From positions 1,933,780 to 1,997,779 of the forward strand of contig CAXIPT010000011.1 in assembly GCA_964030475.1 (NCBI GenBank): a stretch of DNA of 64,000 nt, in the 5' to 3' direction. Both the position numbers and the translations under genes were made by a program. The notes beneath the pieces are model-generated. The model ran no database searches. It was not told where the DNA came from and worked only from the letters and a program-made list of their open reading frames with translations. This DNA comes from Tethya wilhelma. Its lineage: Eukaryota; Porifera; Demospongiae; Tethyida; Tethyidae. Positions 42,039 to 61,231 of the stretch are shown one piece after another; position 1 is the first letter of the stretch; each line of letters begins with the position of its first letter.

Positions 42039-43519
42039 TTGAACTGGCAGGGAGTGACGGTGGAACATGGTAGACCTTATGTCCACTTCAGCACCCGACA
42101 TCACTGTTTTGATGCCGTCCCAATAGGAATACATGCATACCCAAGACAGGTAGGTATACACATTACACAAATACTTACATGTACATGTAGGTAAGTCCTG
42201 GCCTTGTATCACTTTGCTTCTGGTTTCACTGTTTTATCTTTGGTTCTTTCTATCAAACTTAAATTTTTTTGGTTTAACTTACTACTTGTAAAGCAGCCCT
42301 TATGTTATTGAGTGTGATCATTCCTATAGCTTCAGATTCAGACCAGTACTATAGCTATTTAGTGTAACAAAAGGCTATAGGAGGTGCCTGAATGGGAACA
42401 GGGTAATTTGTATAGGTGTATCATCAACATATGACATGAATTTGTCACCAAAGAGCATATTTTATGTACGAGCCTATAGTTAATTTGCTTGTTATAACAA
42501 GAGAGAGAGAGAGAGCCTAGTCTTGATAAATATCACACTCTTTTTGTGCACAGGAGTACACCCTCTACAACACTAGTGACAGTACAGTGACTTACAACAT
42601 TGACACTACTCCATTGGAGCAACTGAAGGAGGCCAACTACCTCATGTCAGTGTTGGAGTGTCTTCAACCGGTGGGAGAGATACTGCCCATGAGCTCCGTA
42701 CCAGTGGAGTTTGTCTTCTCACCCTTAGAAGCAAAGAAATACTCTGTGAGTTAGTTCATTTTAATCCTACAAACTGCATGCTGCCTAGCTTATGTTGTGG
42801 GTAGAGTATGTGCATGTTCAATAGAAGAATGTGCTTCAGTAAACCTAACCTACAGGGGATGGAAGCTGAGCCCATTGCCAAATAATAATCATGCCACATA
42901 CTAGCTCATATGTTCACACGATCGTACAGCTGCACACTCATGCACTCACACACTCACTCACTTACTCACTGACTCACTTACAAACTCACACACTCACACA
43001 TTCACACTCACACACTCACACACACATACTCACACACTTACACACTCAGGTTGATCTTCCCATTCATCTCTCGTCTGGTGAGACTGTTCTCATCAGTTTC
43101 ACAGGAGAAGGCTATGATCCTAACTCCCTTCTAGATGAACATACTGAGCACCTCACAGCCCCTGTAAATGTATGAGAAACTACTTCTGCAAAGTATTTAG
43201 CTGTCCTTGTTGTTTAAAAATAGTAGTATTTTTATGTGTACTGTATGTTCGCTAGATATTTGGTCAGCAAAGAAAAATATTCCACTATTAGTCTTGCTAA
43301 TTATGTTTTTGTATGTGTATTTCTCTGTTTTTTGCCCAGGACATTCCTGTTCACAGTAACATTAACATTGTGGGCCAACAAGCTCAGTTATCCCAGGAGA
43401 ACATTGCCTTTGATGATGTTCCTCTGTTTGCTGCTGTGAGGAGGATTGTGTTTGTGAGGAACTCTTGCCAGCACACCCTCTCCTTCCAGTGGGACCTCAC
43501 TTCAGAGAGAGCCAGAGAG
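42039..43519 (+). pseudogene. CFAP65: Isolated C-terminal exons of CFAP65 on the plus strand (four exons)
   Basis: Exons 42039-42149, 42554-42745, 43050-43163, 43340-43519 (111, 192, 114 and 180 bases), every junction in phase 0 with good GT and AG sites. They encode GVTVEHGRPYVHF, EYTLYNTSDSTVTYNIDT, VEFVFSPLEAKKYS, VDLPIHLSSGETVLISFTGE and SQENIAFDDVPLFAAVRR. These line up with the human CFAP65 run GVTVKPEQKYVHF, YELYNGGSVPVTYE, WIFSPIEAKTYT, VDVPIHILGWNSALIHFQG and LSQSHISLGNIPVQSK. I found no preceding or following CFAP65 exon nearby, and the main gene is on the other strand 30 kb away. The frames are open, so it may be a displaced living part rather than a relic; pseudogene is the cautious label. 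Confidence 0.8.
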
Positions 43520-44000
43520 GTATAGTGCATGTTAACAACTTACCGGAATAGCCACGACACCACCCGCAAAATGATACAGGGCCGCAAGCACCAAAGTGCC
43601 TGAGTGAATGGCGGAAGTGCTTGGGGAGGGAAATCCCTAGCTCCCGTGCCACGCCCCCAAAAGGGGGGTTGTGTGAGTGGCGCGAGGAGAAAGGGATATG
43701 CTGTGGAGACCTCTAGTCTCCACCCCACCCAAGCACTGATCACAGACCTTCATAATATGAAAGCCTGGAGAGTAAAATTAGATTTGTACCACACCCTCAA
43801 ATAACCCTGACACTAGTAGACGAGGAGAGGGTGGGCGGGAAAGAAAAAACGTGTTTCTTTCCAGAAATGGCCAATATTGACGCATGCGCACTCCCAAGCT
43901 ATCTAGCATGCGCCGGAGCACCGGCGCGGCACCGAAGTCGATATGAAATAGATGTCCTCTCATACTAACAGAATACAATGTCAATTGTTACGGTTGTAGT
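43520..44000. other. GC-richer patch after the CFAP65 fragment, with a PI3-kinase-like motif on the minus strand
   Basis: Base composition rises sharply here (GCGCACTCCC, CGCCGGAGCACCGGCGCGG). On the minus strand at about 43922-43970 the frame gives SMRGHLFHIDFG, the DFG activation motif context of PI3/PI4-kinases. The sequence after it does not continue like a kinase. It may be a short exon, a kinase-gene relic or chance. Confidence 0.3.
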
Positions 44001-46087
44001 ATATAGTTGACAAGCCACTACAAGTAAGGGCTGCAAAGACAAACAATAAGAATTAATTGATTCACATATAATATATAGTTCACAATGATTATTTCATGAC
44101 TGGCTTGTGTCTGCATGCCAGTTTTAGGCAGTATACATGATGTACTTACTGACAGAAAAAAACTAACCTGTTTAGATTGTAACTGTGGTATTTAATTTTT
44201 TCCTGTTCAATAATTTTAAGCCTATACGTTTGCTTTGTATACTACAGCTGCATGCGATTGGCATGTACGTATTACGTACCTCAGATCAGTCACCACCAGC
44301 CAATCATAGAGCAATGACTATTATAGATCATGCATGCATGCTTCAAAATCAATTTAAAATACTGTCGAAGTCATGGCATAATTTTTTGCTTAAACATTAA
44401 GATTTATCATTAACACTTAGTCTTAGTCATGTGGTCATTTCCCAGCATGCATGTACAACAAATAATGACTTGCACAGACTTTTTATAGCTTACCCCTCCT
44501 TTTTAGACAATAACAACAGCTCCAGGCCTGTAACTTGTACTTAAGTACTTGCCAGCTGCAGTTTAGAGAGACCAGTCTTAGAGTCTAGTGAAATCAGGTA
44601 GGTTGATACCACTATTGGTATTATAGTCTGAGCCTCTGAAGCTACCAATAAGCGTGTATGTAATAAATATCCTAAGTTGGTTCAGTTGACTTCAAACTAT
44701 ACAGTTTTAAATTTGTCAGGTATTATTGATTATCACACAAAAGTCTATAAGACTGCTATATTTGGACATACTCGATTGTGATAATGATAACTTTCAGGAA
44801 TGCCTATTAAAGGCAACCATGCATGCCCTTTCACAATATGGTCACCATAATTAAGAGTGAAACTTTTAAATTCTAGCATATCAACAATCTCTGTAATTAT
44901 TATAATGAAGTTAATCTGCAATGCACATCATTATAAATTAATTTTGGTTTTTTCTTGACAGGTTCTGAAGCCGATATCAACCCTTGCCAAATCACAAATG
45001 AAACATATATTATATGTACCTGTAAGGGCCAGAGCTGAGAGACAATCCACACAAGACAATGCATGGGTCATAATTTTAGCTGTTACAGTAGCTATAGATG
45101 ATCACTACTCAATATGATAGCTATTCACTTCTGAATCAGAAGCAAATTATTTTATTCTGGTTATAGTGCATAATAACAGTTTCCTTATTATGTAGCATGC
45201 ATATTTATCTACACTAAGCTTACTTAATTTAATATTATTATATCCTCAATATTCTCTCCTGTACAATCATACTAAATGATTGGTCATGGTCAAACTATCT
45301 GAGTCAGAGTCTCTTGAACTTCAAGTCAATTGCAATTAATTTGATCTCTTAGAATGGGTTAAATTAAAGGGGCTATAAAGGTCACTGAAGGTAATTGCCT
45401 GGTGCACATGCAGCTTCTCATTAGAGAGAGCTTTAATTTCTTGCATAATACCATATTGTGCAAGAAACTTGCTAGCACAAATATTACGTAATAATTATTG
45501 CAAATTATTTGAAATGGGCATTTCTCTTGCAGATATGCACAAAACTGCAAGAAAGTGGGAGTAATTTTTGCTAAACTTGCAAGACAACAATGTAAATACT
45601 GCAAGAAAAACATGAATATTTAATATTCCAAGTTATCCAATAGATTTTTACATGGGTAGGACTCTATTATAATCTATAACAGTTAACTACACCGGCATCA
45701 TTAAAATTGTTGTATCTACATGTCTGTTCTTGTGTTATCTACGCATGCGTACAAGTCACCGATCCGTAGTCGTTCTTTCAGAAATTGGTAATGGTCGTCA
45801 GAATAATTATCATAATAATTATGTATTATTGCGACGTTTGTACTCGCGCAAACTTAATTACCATTGCTATGGTTACACCATCGTGGTGAGTATTTTGCAA
45901 AACATGCTTTAAATTCATGCTGTAATGTACTAAATAACAATTGATAAATAGATCAAGACATTAAAAAAAATGGGGACTATATCCTTAGTGCTTGTTACAG
46001 TTACAAGGGCTATTCTAATATTTTAGTTCTTATAGTTGTAGCCTGCATGCAGCTTAAATAATGTAGCTATGACCTGCTTTTTGTTTG
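44001..46087. other. Long AT-rich interval
   Basis: No gene recognised on either strand. Several GCATGCATGC palindromes and ATAATTAT-rich stretches. Confidence 0.45.
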
Positions 46088-46714
46088 TTAGTTTCTGAAT
46101 AATCGTTGTAGCTGTGTCATGTAGCTGGCATCTCTCCGAAATAGATCAGTATTGTCAAATGGATTCAAACGAAGCATAAAACCAGCATGACGTAAATAGG
46201 AATTCTGTAGAATGGCACTCTCAAAAGTATCATACCCTTCAAAAAAAGTATCTTGTGTTCGATTAAAAGTAGCATACTGTCTCATCAGCATGGTTGTTGA
46301 GTCATCAACAGGGGCCTCAAATGCCAACATATTCATAGGGTTCACTTGAAGATACATTGTCGGATCGGAGCAAGACTGGAAAGAGATGAAACCATCTTCA
46401 CCACTCAATCCTGGAGTGACAAGCCTATATTCACGAATGACTGCTGAAGTGCCAACCTGAACGATCCCAATTTGATTCGAGGTCCCTTCGAGGATTCCAA
46501 GATTATGATTTGGGAAATTTTGTGATCGAAACCGGCTGCAAAATTGAGCTGCTGTTCGGTCTTGTATAGAATTGATGTAGATCTCGTCGATTTGCGAGCT
46601 GCAAATCGAGTCTTCATTTCCGGGGGAAACGTTGATAGCTTGCAGATCGGGATATCCCGTGGTTACGTAGACCTGGATTAGCAGGAACGCTGAAATACAC
46701 AGCAAACTTTTCAT
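46088..46714 (-). CDS. Secreted AbfB/CBM42-like beta-trefoil protein, 208 aa
   Basis: Intronless frame from an ATG with a clear signal peptide (MKSLLCISAFLLIQVYVTTG). The mature part has two beta-trefoil-type blocks. The second, with FESAILQNSYLRHAGFMLRL followed by DNTDLFRRDASY, follows the pattern of the alpha-L-arabinofuranosidase B carbohydrate-binding domain (CBM42): phi-ES, then YLRH, then a run of Asp/Asn, then F-x-x-DAS-F/Y. The first (ISFQSCSDPTMYLQVN) is a similar repeat. No catalytic domain is present, so it would be a free lectin-like protein. Cysteines at about residues 38, 59 and 110 are shared with the paralogue at 48963-49574. The specificity for arabinose or another sugar cannot be read from sequence. 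Confidence 0.75.
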   Translation of the reverse strand: MKSLLCISAFLLIQVYVTTGYPDLQAINVSPGNEDSICSSQIDEIYINSIQDRTAAQFCSRFRSQNFPNHNLGILEGTSNQIGIVQVGTSAVIREYRLVTPGLSGEDGFISFQSCSDPTMYLQVNPMNMLAFEAPVDDSTTMLMRQYATFNRTQDTFFEGYDTFESAILQNSYLRHAGFMLRLNPFDNTDLFRRDASYMTQLQRLFRN

Positions 46715-47365
46715 CCTATAACAGGGGATAGATTCAAGTCTCTAGACTGTAACTGCAAACTGGTGAAAGCTAGTAGGCAAAATGTGGGTGGGGATCGATT
46801 GATAACTGGAATTCATTGACATATTTATTATGTCACGCGCACGCCACACCCACGGGCGTATAAGTCTTTCAAAGACTTAGTTGTAACTTGTAAGTGACCA
46901 ATTGCAACAGGCCATTCTGATGGATTAATTTATTATAATTATAATTTTAGTACAATGTTACAAAAGAAATAATGAATATTATGTCAGTTCCGCTGTATTT
47001 TACGGATACCTCTCTAACTAATTTAAAAGGGATTTGACCGTGGATGTATGTGCCACATAGTCATCTCCTCTCAGCTCTTGCTAACATTGGTGTACAAGTC
47101 TAATTTCGTGACTATGTCACCTAGCATACTCAGCCTATTGTTGTTGATGGGCACTCTTCTGGAGTTCACCCAGCTAGTACAACATCCTCTCTTATTTTTC
47201 CATCTATATACATCAACTCTGAAGCTCATGCACTTGCCAACCTAGGGAGGAATCTCACAGAGAGAGGGATCAGCATTGCATTGAGGACAATATAGGTCAT
47301 GCACTATATTGTCCTCAATGCTGATGACATTGTTCTGTACAAACTATGCAGTTTCTTGGTTGGTT

Positions 47366-47629
47366 CCCCATGTAAGCGACACAAAATGTGCAACATCAGC
47401 ATATATAAGGGTGCTACCTTCACAACCATTGATATAGCCCTCACAACCAATGTTACCTAAATTTACAACCAACGCTAACAGAACGACTTTTTGCTACACA
47501 CAACAATTCAGGCTACCTGTGGTTACAACCAATATTACTTTTGCAACTGGTACCATACTACAATCAGGCAAAATTATAGTTAATCATATGCTGCATGATG
47601 TTGCACATTTCGTGTCGCTTACATGGGGA
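47366..47629. mobile_element. MITE-like element with 17-base or longer inverted ends
   Basis: CCCCATGTAAGCGACAC with a following AAAATGTGCAACATCA at the left is mirrored by TGATGTTGCACATTTCG and GTGTCGCTTACATGGGG at the right. About 264 bases in all, no coding capacity. Confidence 0.75.
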
Positions 47630-47842
47630 AGCGACCAGTTTCTTCCCCAAAAAATTCTCTCCAATCTGATGTGGTCATGATTGCCAATTGGTTTAGCCAT
47701 GCTGGTCACACTCTAATATTAGGAAGCCTAACTTTTATCGTTTTTTCACAGAAATGGATCATCGATCTCGTCCCGCAGTTTTTATTATAGTATCTGAAGG
47801 TTAACACAATATTGCATGCTCTGCCTGCTGTTGACTCCATCA

Positions 47843-48000
47843 GCTTCCTCAGTGCCCTCCATAGACCAAGACTGTTTAATTATTGCCATCATGCAGAATG
47901 ACAACAAAGCATTGGTTCTCTGTCCGACTATCTTTTCCTGCTTTGTTGTCATTCTGATGGCAATTAAACAGTCTTAGTCTATGGAGGGCACTGAGGAAGC
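47843..48000. repeat. Long hairpin (arms of about 65 bases)
   Basis: GCTTCCTCAGTGCCCTCCAT at the left and ATGGAGGGCACTGAGGAAGC at the right are exact complements, and pairing continues through GACTGTTTAATT and AATGACAACAAAGCA with few mismatches. Confidence 0.85.
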
Positions 48001-48962
48001 AGAATTAGAAGTAGAATTAAGGCTATAGTATACGATCTGTGTAAGGATTCTCAAGGGCTAAAGCTACTCAATCATTCCTCTATGGATGCATCTGTGTTAT
48101 ATGCATGCACCCTCATCTGGGCCGATGTGCACCCCTGTGTAAGACTCAATCCATGGATGCATTCTTTCCACCTTCTATATAATTTAATACCAATAATTAT
48201 GTCACACCAGTCATACTTTTTTGTTAGCAGTCTATAAGACGTACTTTAATGAAAAATGCATGCATGCATGGAGCACAAAAACAATGATTATTGGTAGACT
48301 GTTCCAGATGTCTTTGATCAGATCTCATACCGGTAATTATATAGTAGTTTTAATTTTTAACCACTAGAATAATATTAATGCTATAGCTATAGATATACTC
48401 CCGATTAACGTACTACAGTGTGCTGGTGTCACAGTTTAATTGCTACTTTCACTTGTTTATTATGCCTGACTCTAAATGTTGTTCTTTTGGGTAGGTCTCA
48501 TACTATAGCATTGAGTTGCTATCACTTGACTCTAGCTATTATAATAGCTATGCTTTTCCAGCTTGTAAAAAGGGGTGAAAATGTACTATTATAATAATTA
48601 TAGCGTACAAAATAATTATAATTATGCTGATTACATCATATAACACCCTCTACAGTCCTATGTACTTACATTTCATTTTTTGTATAGTGAAAAATTAATA
48701 CAAAAAATTAATTGTTCACCTATAGACTATCATGTGGCATATACACACTAAAACATTGTTTGCATTTTAACATAATTTATAGAAAAATGGAAAGATCTGG
48801 GTGATATATATAGCTATAGCTGATAGCTATTTACAGGGTTATAACAACAACATACATGCACAGTTACTGTTCATAGTCTCACCTATATAATTATATCATA
48901 ATCATCTTAAAAGTTTATTTTGTTTTAAGTTAAATTATAGGGAAATCATGCGATCATCAAAA

Positions 48963-49574
48963 TCATGGGGTAAAAAAGGCCTGGGGCTGTGCGTCAAAGC
49001 TTGCATCATTCTTAAAAAGGTCACTATTGTCATTTCGGTGCAAGTGCATCACAAAACCAGCATGTCGAACAAACCAATTTGATGCATACACACTTTCAAA
49101 TGCATCGGTACCATCGAAAAAAAAATTTCGTCTCCAGTAAAACGTAGCCTCTTCTTTTACTGCCATTGAATCAGTACTATCAACAATATCTGAATACACA
49201 CCATTTTGTTGATTTCTACGAACATGGATGTATCTTCTTTTGTCAGAGCAGGACTGAAAAGAGACAGTGCCAGGTTGGCCCGTCCAGCCAGGAGATACAA
49301 TGTGCCATTGTTGAACTGTACCACCTTGTGTGATGCTTGTCCTAAATCCCCCAACAACTCCAATCAAATGACCATTAAAGTTTCTCGATCGGAAATTCTG
49401 ACAGTACTGTGTCATCACATTAAAGTTCTGAATCGAGTCAGTGTATCCTTGATCCACGGCGGGGGTTGGGCAAGAATCATTTCCGAACATCACGTTAATT
49501 TGGTTGGTAACTTGCGCTGCAGCTTGAAAGGCCCCAGAGGCCAATACGAGCAGAAAGACTGACAAAAGCTTCAT
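48963..49574 (-). CDS. Secreted AbfB/CBM42-like beta-trefoil protein, 203 aa (paralogue)
   Basis: The open frame extends upstream to 49694, but the ATG at 49574 (MKLLSVFLLVLASGAFQAAA) gives a textbook signal peptide and is chosen as start. The mature protein parallels the one at 46088: NDSCP near the start, YTDSIQNFN, FCSRFRSQNF-like YCQNFRSRNF, SFQSCSDKRRYIHV, then AFESVYASNWFVRHAGFVMH and DNSDLFKNDASF. The last block fits the AbfB (CBM42) beta-trefoil repeat. Same strand as the first copy and intronless, so tandem duplication is likely. No catalytic domain. A role in carbohydrate recognition outside the cell is inference from the fold. Confidence 0.75.
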   Translation of the reverse strand: MKLLSVFLLVLASGAFQAAAQVTNQINVMFGNDSCPTPAVDQGYTDSIQNFNVMTQYCQNFRSRNFNGHLIGVVGGFRTSITQGGTVQQWHIVSPGWTGQPGTVSFQSCSDKRRYIHVRRNQQNGVYSDIVDSTDSMAVKEEATFYWRRNFFFDGTDAFESVYASNWFVRHAGFVMHLHRNDNSDLFKNDASFDAQPQAFFTP

Positions 49575-49694
49575 ATTCTCCTTGCTGAGAGACGTCTTGT
49601 TTTTGCACAGAATTGAGCAAGCTGTAAACAGTTGCATGGGGGCGTAACCACCAACTACATTCATTCGGTCCCGAATACGCCCATGAACCTGCAA

Positions 49695-50637
49695 CGTGCT
49701 TTATTCGTGCTCAGAATTATTATTTGAATTTCATTGACGTATTGCGCATGCGCATTGAATACCATTGATCCAGAACGCGGAACAGGTTGGTCAGTTCACA
49801 GATAGTACTATATTATCTATGAAGAGATACAAGTATATTGCATGTCGAATTTGGTTTATTTACCATAGATTGAAGCCCTATATAAACCCTCCAACCACTC
49901 TAATCACATTTACTCAATTCAATTACCCATGATAAGTTTTTCAATCGGAAATCATGACTGTAATAATTATTAACATGGTCATGACATTGTACGGTGTCAT
50001 TATGCCATTCAGAACCAAGTCAGCTAGAGTGGTTTCTTGCAACTATAACCCAGCAAACAGATTATAGAACATGACATGATTGTATGAAGTGGAAGTGGCA
50101 TACATTGTATAATTATGATATGCTGCCCATGCATGCGGCACAGCATGAATTGCAACTTCAAGGCATAATTATGTACCCCAAAAGTATATGCTATAATATA
50201 GCAAAAAGGTAGCCTCGTACCCAGTCTCTCTCCTTTGACCTTTCACTGGGTACGAGGCTAGCAGAAAGGCACACCAAACTTTAGTTATGAATATTGATCA
50301 TTGTCCATATAGCACAATAATTATAGCAAGCATACCAGTATACTTAACTTGGGTGGGTGGGGAAAGAAGGAATAATTATATACAATTTCTATCACACCTT
50401 TATTCATTTGTCACTAGTCCACTTCAACACTGCATGCATAATATTATGCATACCCATTTAACATAATTTTGGAATGCAAAAAATTTAATTATTACTAATA
50501 ATTGTTACTAAACAAACAAACAATCAAAAAACCATTCATTAATTCCATCATACCATACAAAACTAGTTCTATCAATAGTTCATGTAATACAGGGGCACAT
50601 CTCATTAGAATGGCAGGGCATAGTAGAGGGTCAAAGG
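49695..50637. other. Interval between AbfB-like and MPND-like genes
   Basis: No gene. A near-perfect hairpin at 50210-50260 (TAGCCTCGTACCCAGT and its complement) belongs to the same loose family as 51405-51489. Confidence 0.5.
50210..50260. repeat. Small foldback, GCCTCGTACCCAG type
   Basis: TAGCCTCGTACCCAGT at the left and ACTGGGTACGAGGCTA at the right form a 16-base stem around a 19-base loop. Confidence 0.75.
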
Positions 50638-57905
<7,268 letters not shown>

Positions 57906-57906
57906 C

Positions 57907-57937
<31 letters not shown>

Positions 57938-58247
57938 GTGTGAGTGAGTGTGTGTGCATACATCTGAACTGTTCATACGTAAGACTCTTCGAAAAATGAA
58001 AAAAAGTCACAGATAAGACACACAGTATGCAACCAAGAAGCCTATACTGCACCAGTGATCCCAGGCCCTAGCTAACCAGGTCACTGACCTCCTGGCCTCT
58101 CAGCACATGTACCAGAACACAAATTGCTAAGTAACAAATTGTCTTGGGCAGAATGCATGTAGTGTTTGACGTCAAAATGAAAATGCAAGCAACTGCACTC
58201 TTTCCACATATACATGTATGGGTTGAAGACATGCATAATATATACAC

Positions 58248-58696
58248 ACAAACACAACCTTACTAATGGATTCAGCACAAAAAAAGTATTATACTTGAAC
58301 TTGTACCACATACGCAGAACACTATTAATGCTGAATATATGCATGGTTTTCTAATTTTGATTTATATGGACTAGAATTTGAACTCATATCTTAAGTTGCC
58401 TGCATAGCTGTTGCATAGTGACACTCAATCTCGCAGCACAAGTTACATATTTAAATTATGTACATTATTTTAGACACAAGCACACACAGTCATCCTTACT
58501 GGTGGATTCATCACAAAATGCAAAAGAGAACAGTATTTTACTTGAACTGGTGCCACATAAGCAGCACACACACACTGCTGAACATGCATGGTTTTCTAGT
58601 TTCAATGTACCAGAATTTGAACTCATATCTTAAGTTGCCTGTATGTACATCTACTAAATAGTGAAACTATAGATCTCATACATAACACAAGTTATA
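58248..58696 (+). repeat. Tandem duplication of a unit of about 220 bases
   Basis: 58248-58450 and 58484-58696 share CATGCATGGTTTTCTA, GAATTTGAACTCATATCTTA and GTTGCCTG in the same order with about 15-20 per cent difference by eye. No coding content. Confidence 0.75.
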
Positions 58697-58789
58697 CCTA
58701 CATATATTGCTCTGAATTTATTCATGCCTCAATATTACAATCATGGGCCAACTGAATACACAATAATTGATGATACTAATGGAGACTGA

Positions 58790-58905
58790 AAATGGGTAGT
58801 CATGTGCCGAAATTTAGAGTCTTGCCTTGTTTTCATACATTTTATAGCAGTACCCAGTATTCCTACACTGTTCACCTTATAAATGAATTTTTTTTACTAC
58901 TTTGT
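58790..58905 (+). repeat. Solo arm of the palindromic MITE family
   Basis: TAGTCATGTGCCGAAATTTA, CAGTACCCAGTATTCCTACA and TTTTTACTACTTTG match the right arm of 12075-12444. Confidence 0.75.
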
Positions 58906-59640
58906 AGGCCAGAGAAATGTAGTCTTGAATATGTGTGGTCCTGAGATTACTTGTTTATGCTAGAATTCAATTATGATAGTTGTTACAGTAGCATATACAA
59001 CATTGTCTTCAGAAAAATTTCCACGCCATGATGTGCGGGAGAGGCAAGGAGTATACATGACTGTTTACACAAGCAAACAACGCCACAAAACAAAGCAGAC
59101 TCGAACCCACATTATCAACGACATCATTAAAATAACCAACACACGTGCACGTATCAAAATTGTAAACAAACGAACAGACCAATAAAATGTCCCACATAAA
59201 AACGGGAAAGAGAAAAAAAATTCCGACATTTAATCATTATTTAGAAGCCAGCCATTTCACCAACAACAACACAGATGCAAGGTACATTCATGATACATGC
59301 ATGCTACAACCTCTATAGTAAAAGTGGTAAACCAATTATTACAGGAACACTACAATATGTACCCCAATTACATCCAAAAACAGTGGAAGGGCAGCAGATG
59401 TGACCCAAATCTCAGGACCTTGCATAATCAAGACTACATTCCTCGTGCTGGGTGAAGCATGACCAACTGGGTGAGGTGGGGACTATGATAACTAGTGGTG
59501 GACCCTACAATAGCCACACCACGATTGAATTAGCATTGGGAGATTGACAAATTGCAGCATTGATTAGCAGCAAACAAAAAGGTTGTATACAAATGCAGTG
59601 TAAGTAATTAACGCAATGTAGCAGTTACTGTATTCATACA

Positions 59641-59749
59641 GTATAGCTCCAAATTTTTGGGTTCATTTTTCGTGGAGAAAATTTTCATGATATATGGTCC
59701 AATCACGAAATTCACAAAAATATCTGGCCATAAAAATTTGGAGCTATAC
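59641..59749. mobile_element. Small MITE (109 bases)
   Basis: GTATAGCTCCAAATTTTTG at the left and AAAAATTTGGAGCTATAC at the right are reverse complements. The interior is AT-rich. Confidence 0.8.
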
Positions 59750-61089
59750 AGCTTATACTTCACATAGAGTGTGACATACAGCAATTAGCAGGTCTTAACT
59801 ACTTCAACTACTAAAAAAAAGTGCTGCTAAACTTCAAGTGTTCTTCAACATGAACAACACGACACACAAGCAACTAGTCTATAAATTAGTGAGATCAAAA
59901 AGGTTTAAAGCAAAAAATACAAAAAGGCATTATCAATATCAAGTATCAGCAATGAATGAAAGTACCCCACTGCAATCTGCACAACAACTACATCCCAAAA
60001 ACAGTGGATGAACAGCAGATGTGACGCCAAACAGCAGAAGCAGGCAAAGAAAAGAAAGACTTTGGTTCAAATCCCAGCTAGATCTGATGATTTTTTCCAG
60101 TAATTTTCCATGTACACATTATACATAATTATTATACGCACATAATTGAATGCTCATGTGTGACAATGGTTTATAGTGCATTCATATTCCGTGATTGAGT
60201 GAAAGAGTACAAGTTGTCAATTAATGGCAAAAGCCAAATGCTATAGCAGTTCAAAGCCTCCCCATATGGGACAGTGGTTGCATAATTCAACACCACATTC
60301 AATCAAAGTGTTGGCCATTAGAGAATCAATTGTTGGAACAGTGCACAATATAATGTGAGCACATTGAAGCAATTAGTCAACACACACACACATGCATGCA
60401 CGGCAGGAAGAAATGACATATCAGCACATTTGTAGGTACATGAACACACACACACACACAGAAAGAGAATGAAGATAAATTGGATTGTGGCAATTTATCA
60501 TCACACAACTAGTCTATTGAACAGAGCACGGTACAAGAGGAAAAGAAAATGGCATGACAGCTAGCTTGCAGAAACAAGCCACGTACACTATGAGAGAGGT
60601 GTACAGATACATAGTAATTCTTTTTAAGGGAATAATGCTATTGGTATTCAACACAACACTGACTAAATGCAGGACATTCATGCAGCATATAATTATGGAC
60701 CATACACCTATTGAGCTTAATTGATACACAATAAAACCCATTTTCTATTCTTTAAAAAATGTCTGAAGAAAATGCGTCAATTAGGAGATGTTTTCTGAAT
60801 GCCTTGGCCTTTCTAGCTAGGGTTGAGGTAACACTCCACTGCACACTCTTTATGAATGGGGCTGGCTGTCAGCTTGAGAAGTCTAGAGTCACTTACACAC
60901 ATTATCATAATTATCAACAGTTCTAAACTCTGGCACACAAGCTGCACATGTACACTGTACCAGCACATTAATAGCATGGCCTGAGGTACATGAGTACATG
61001 AGTACATACAATGTCATTGACAAAAGCTGCATAAACACACAAGTGTACATCACACAGACCAGTTTGCAGATGCAGATGAAAGTTTATTG

Positions 61090-61175
61090 GGGAAAAAAAG
61101 CTTGAGATTTATAAGAAATTCTAGTCCAGGTCTTTCGAATTCTAGTCAAATGCTCTTACCACTGAGCTAAGTAAT
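61090..61175 (-). repeat. tRNA-derived SINE
   Basis: The minus strand reads TTAGCTCAGTGGTAAGAGCA, then TTTGACTAGAATTCGAAAGA, matching the element at 56962. The B-box side is degenerate (GACCTGGACTAGAATTTC). Confidence 0.6.
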
Positions 61176-61187
61176 AACATGATCATG

Positions 61188-61231
<44 letters not shown>

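Larger units (their letters stand above)
46715..48962. other. Interval between the two AbfB-like genes, rich in foldback elements
   Basis: No intact gene. It holds inverted-repeat elements at 47274-47317, 47366-47629 and 47843-48000 and a possible reverse-transcriptase scrap near 47315 (NADDIVLY). Confidence 0.5.

Noticed and set aside
47290..47345. Reverse-transcriptase-like NADDIVLY in a plus-strand frame
   Set aside because: Only eight residues resemble the catalytic box, with nothing matching on either side; too short to call an element.
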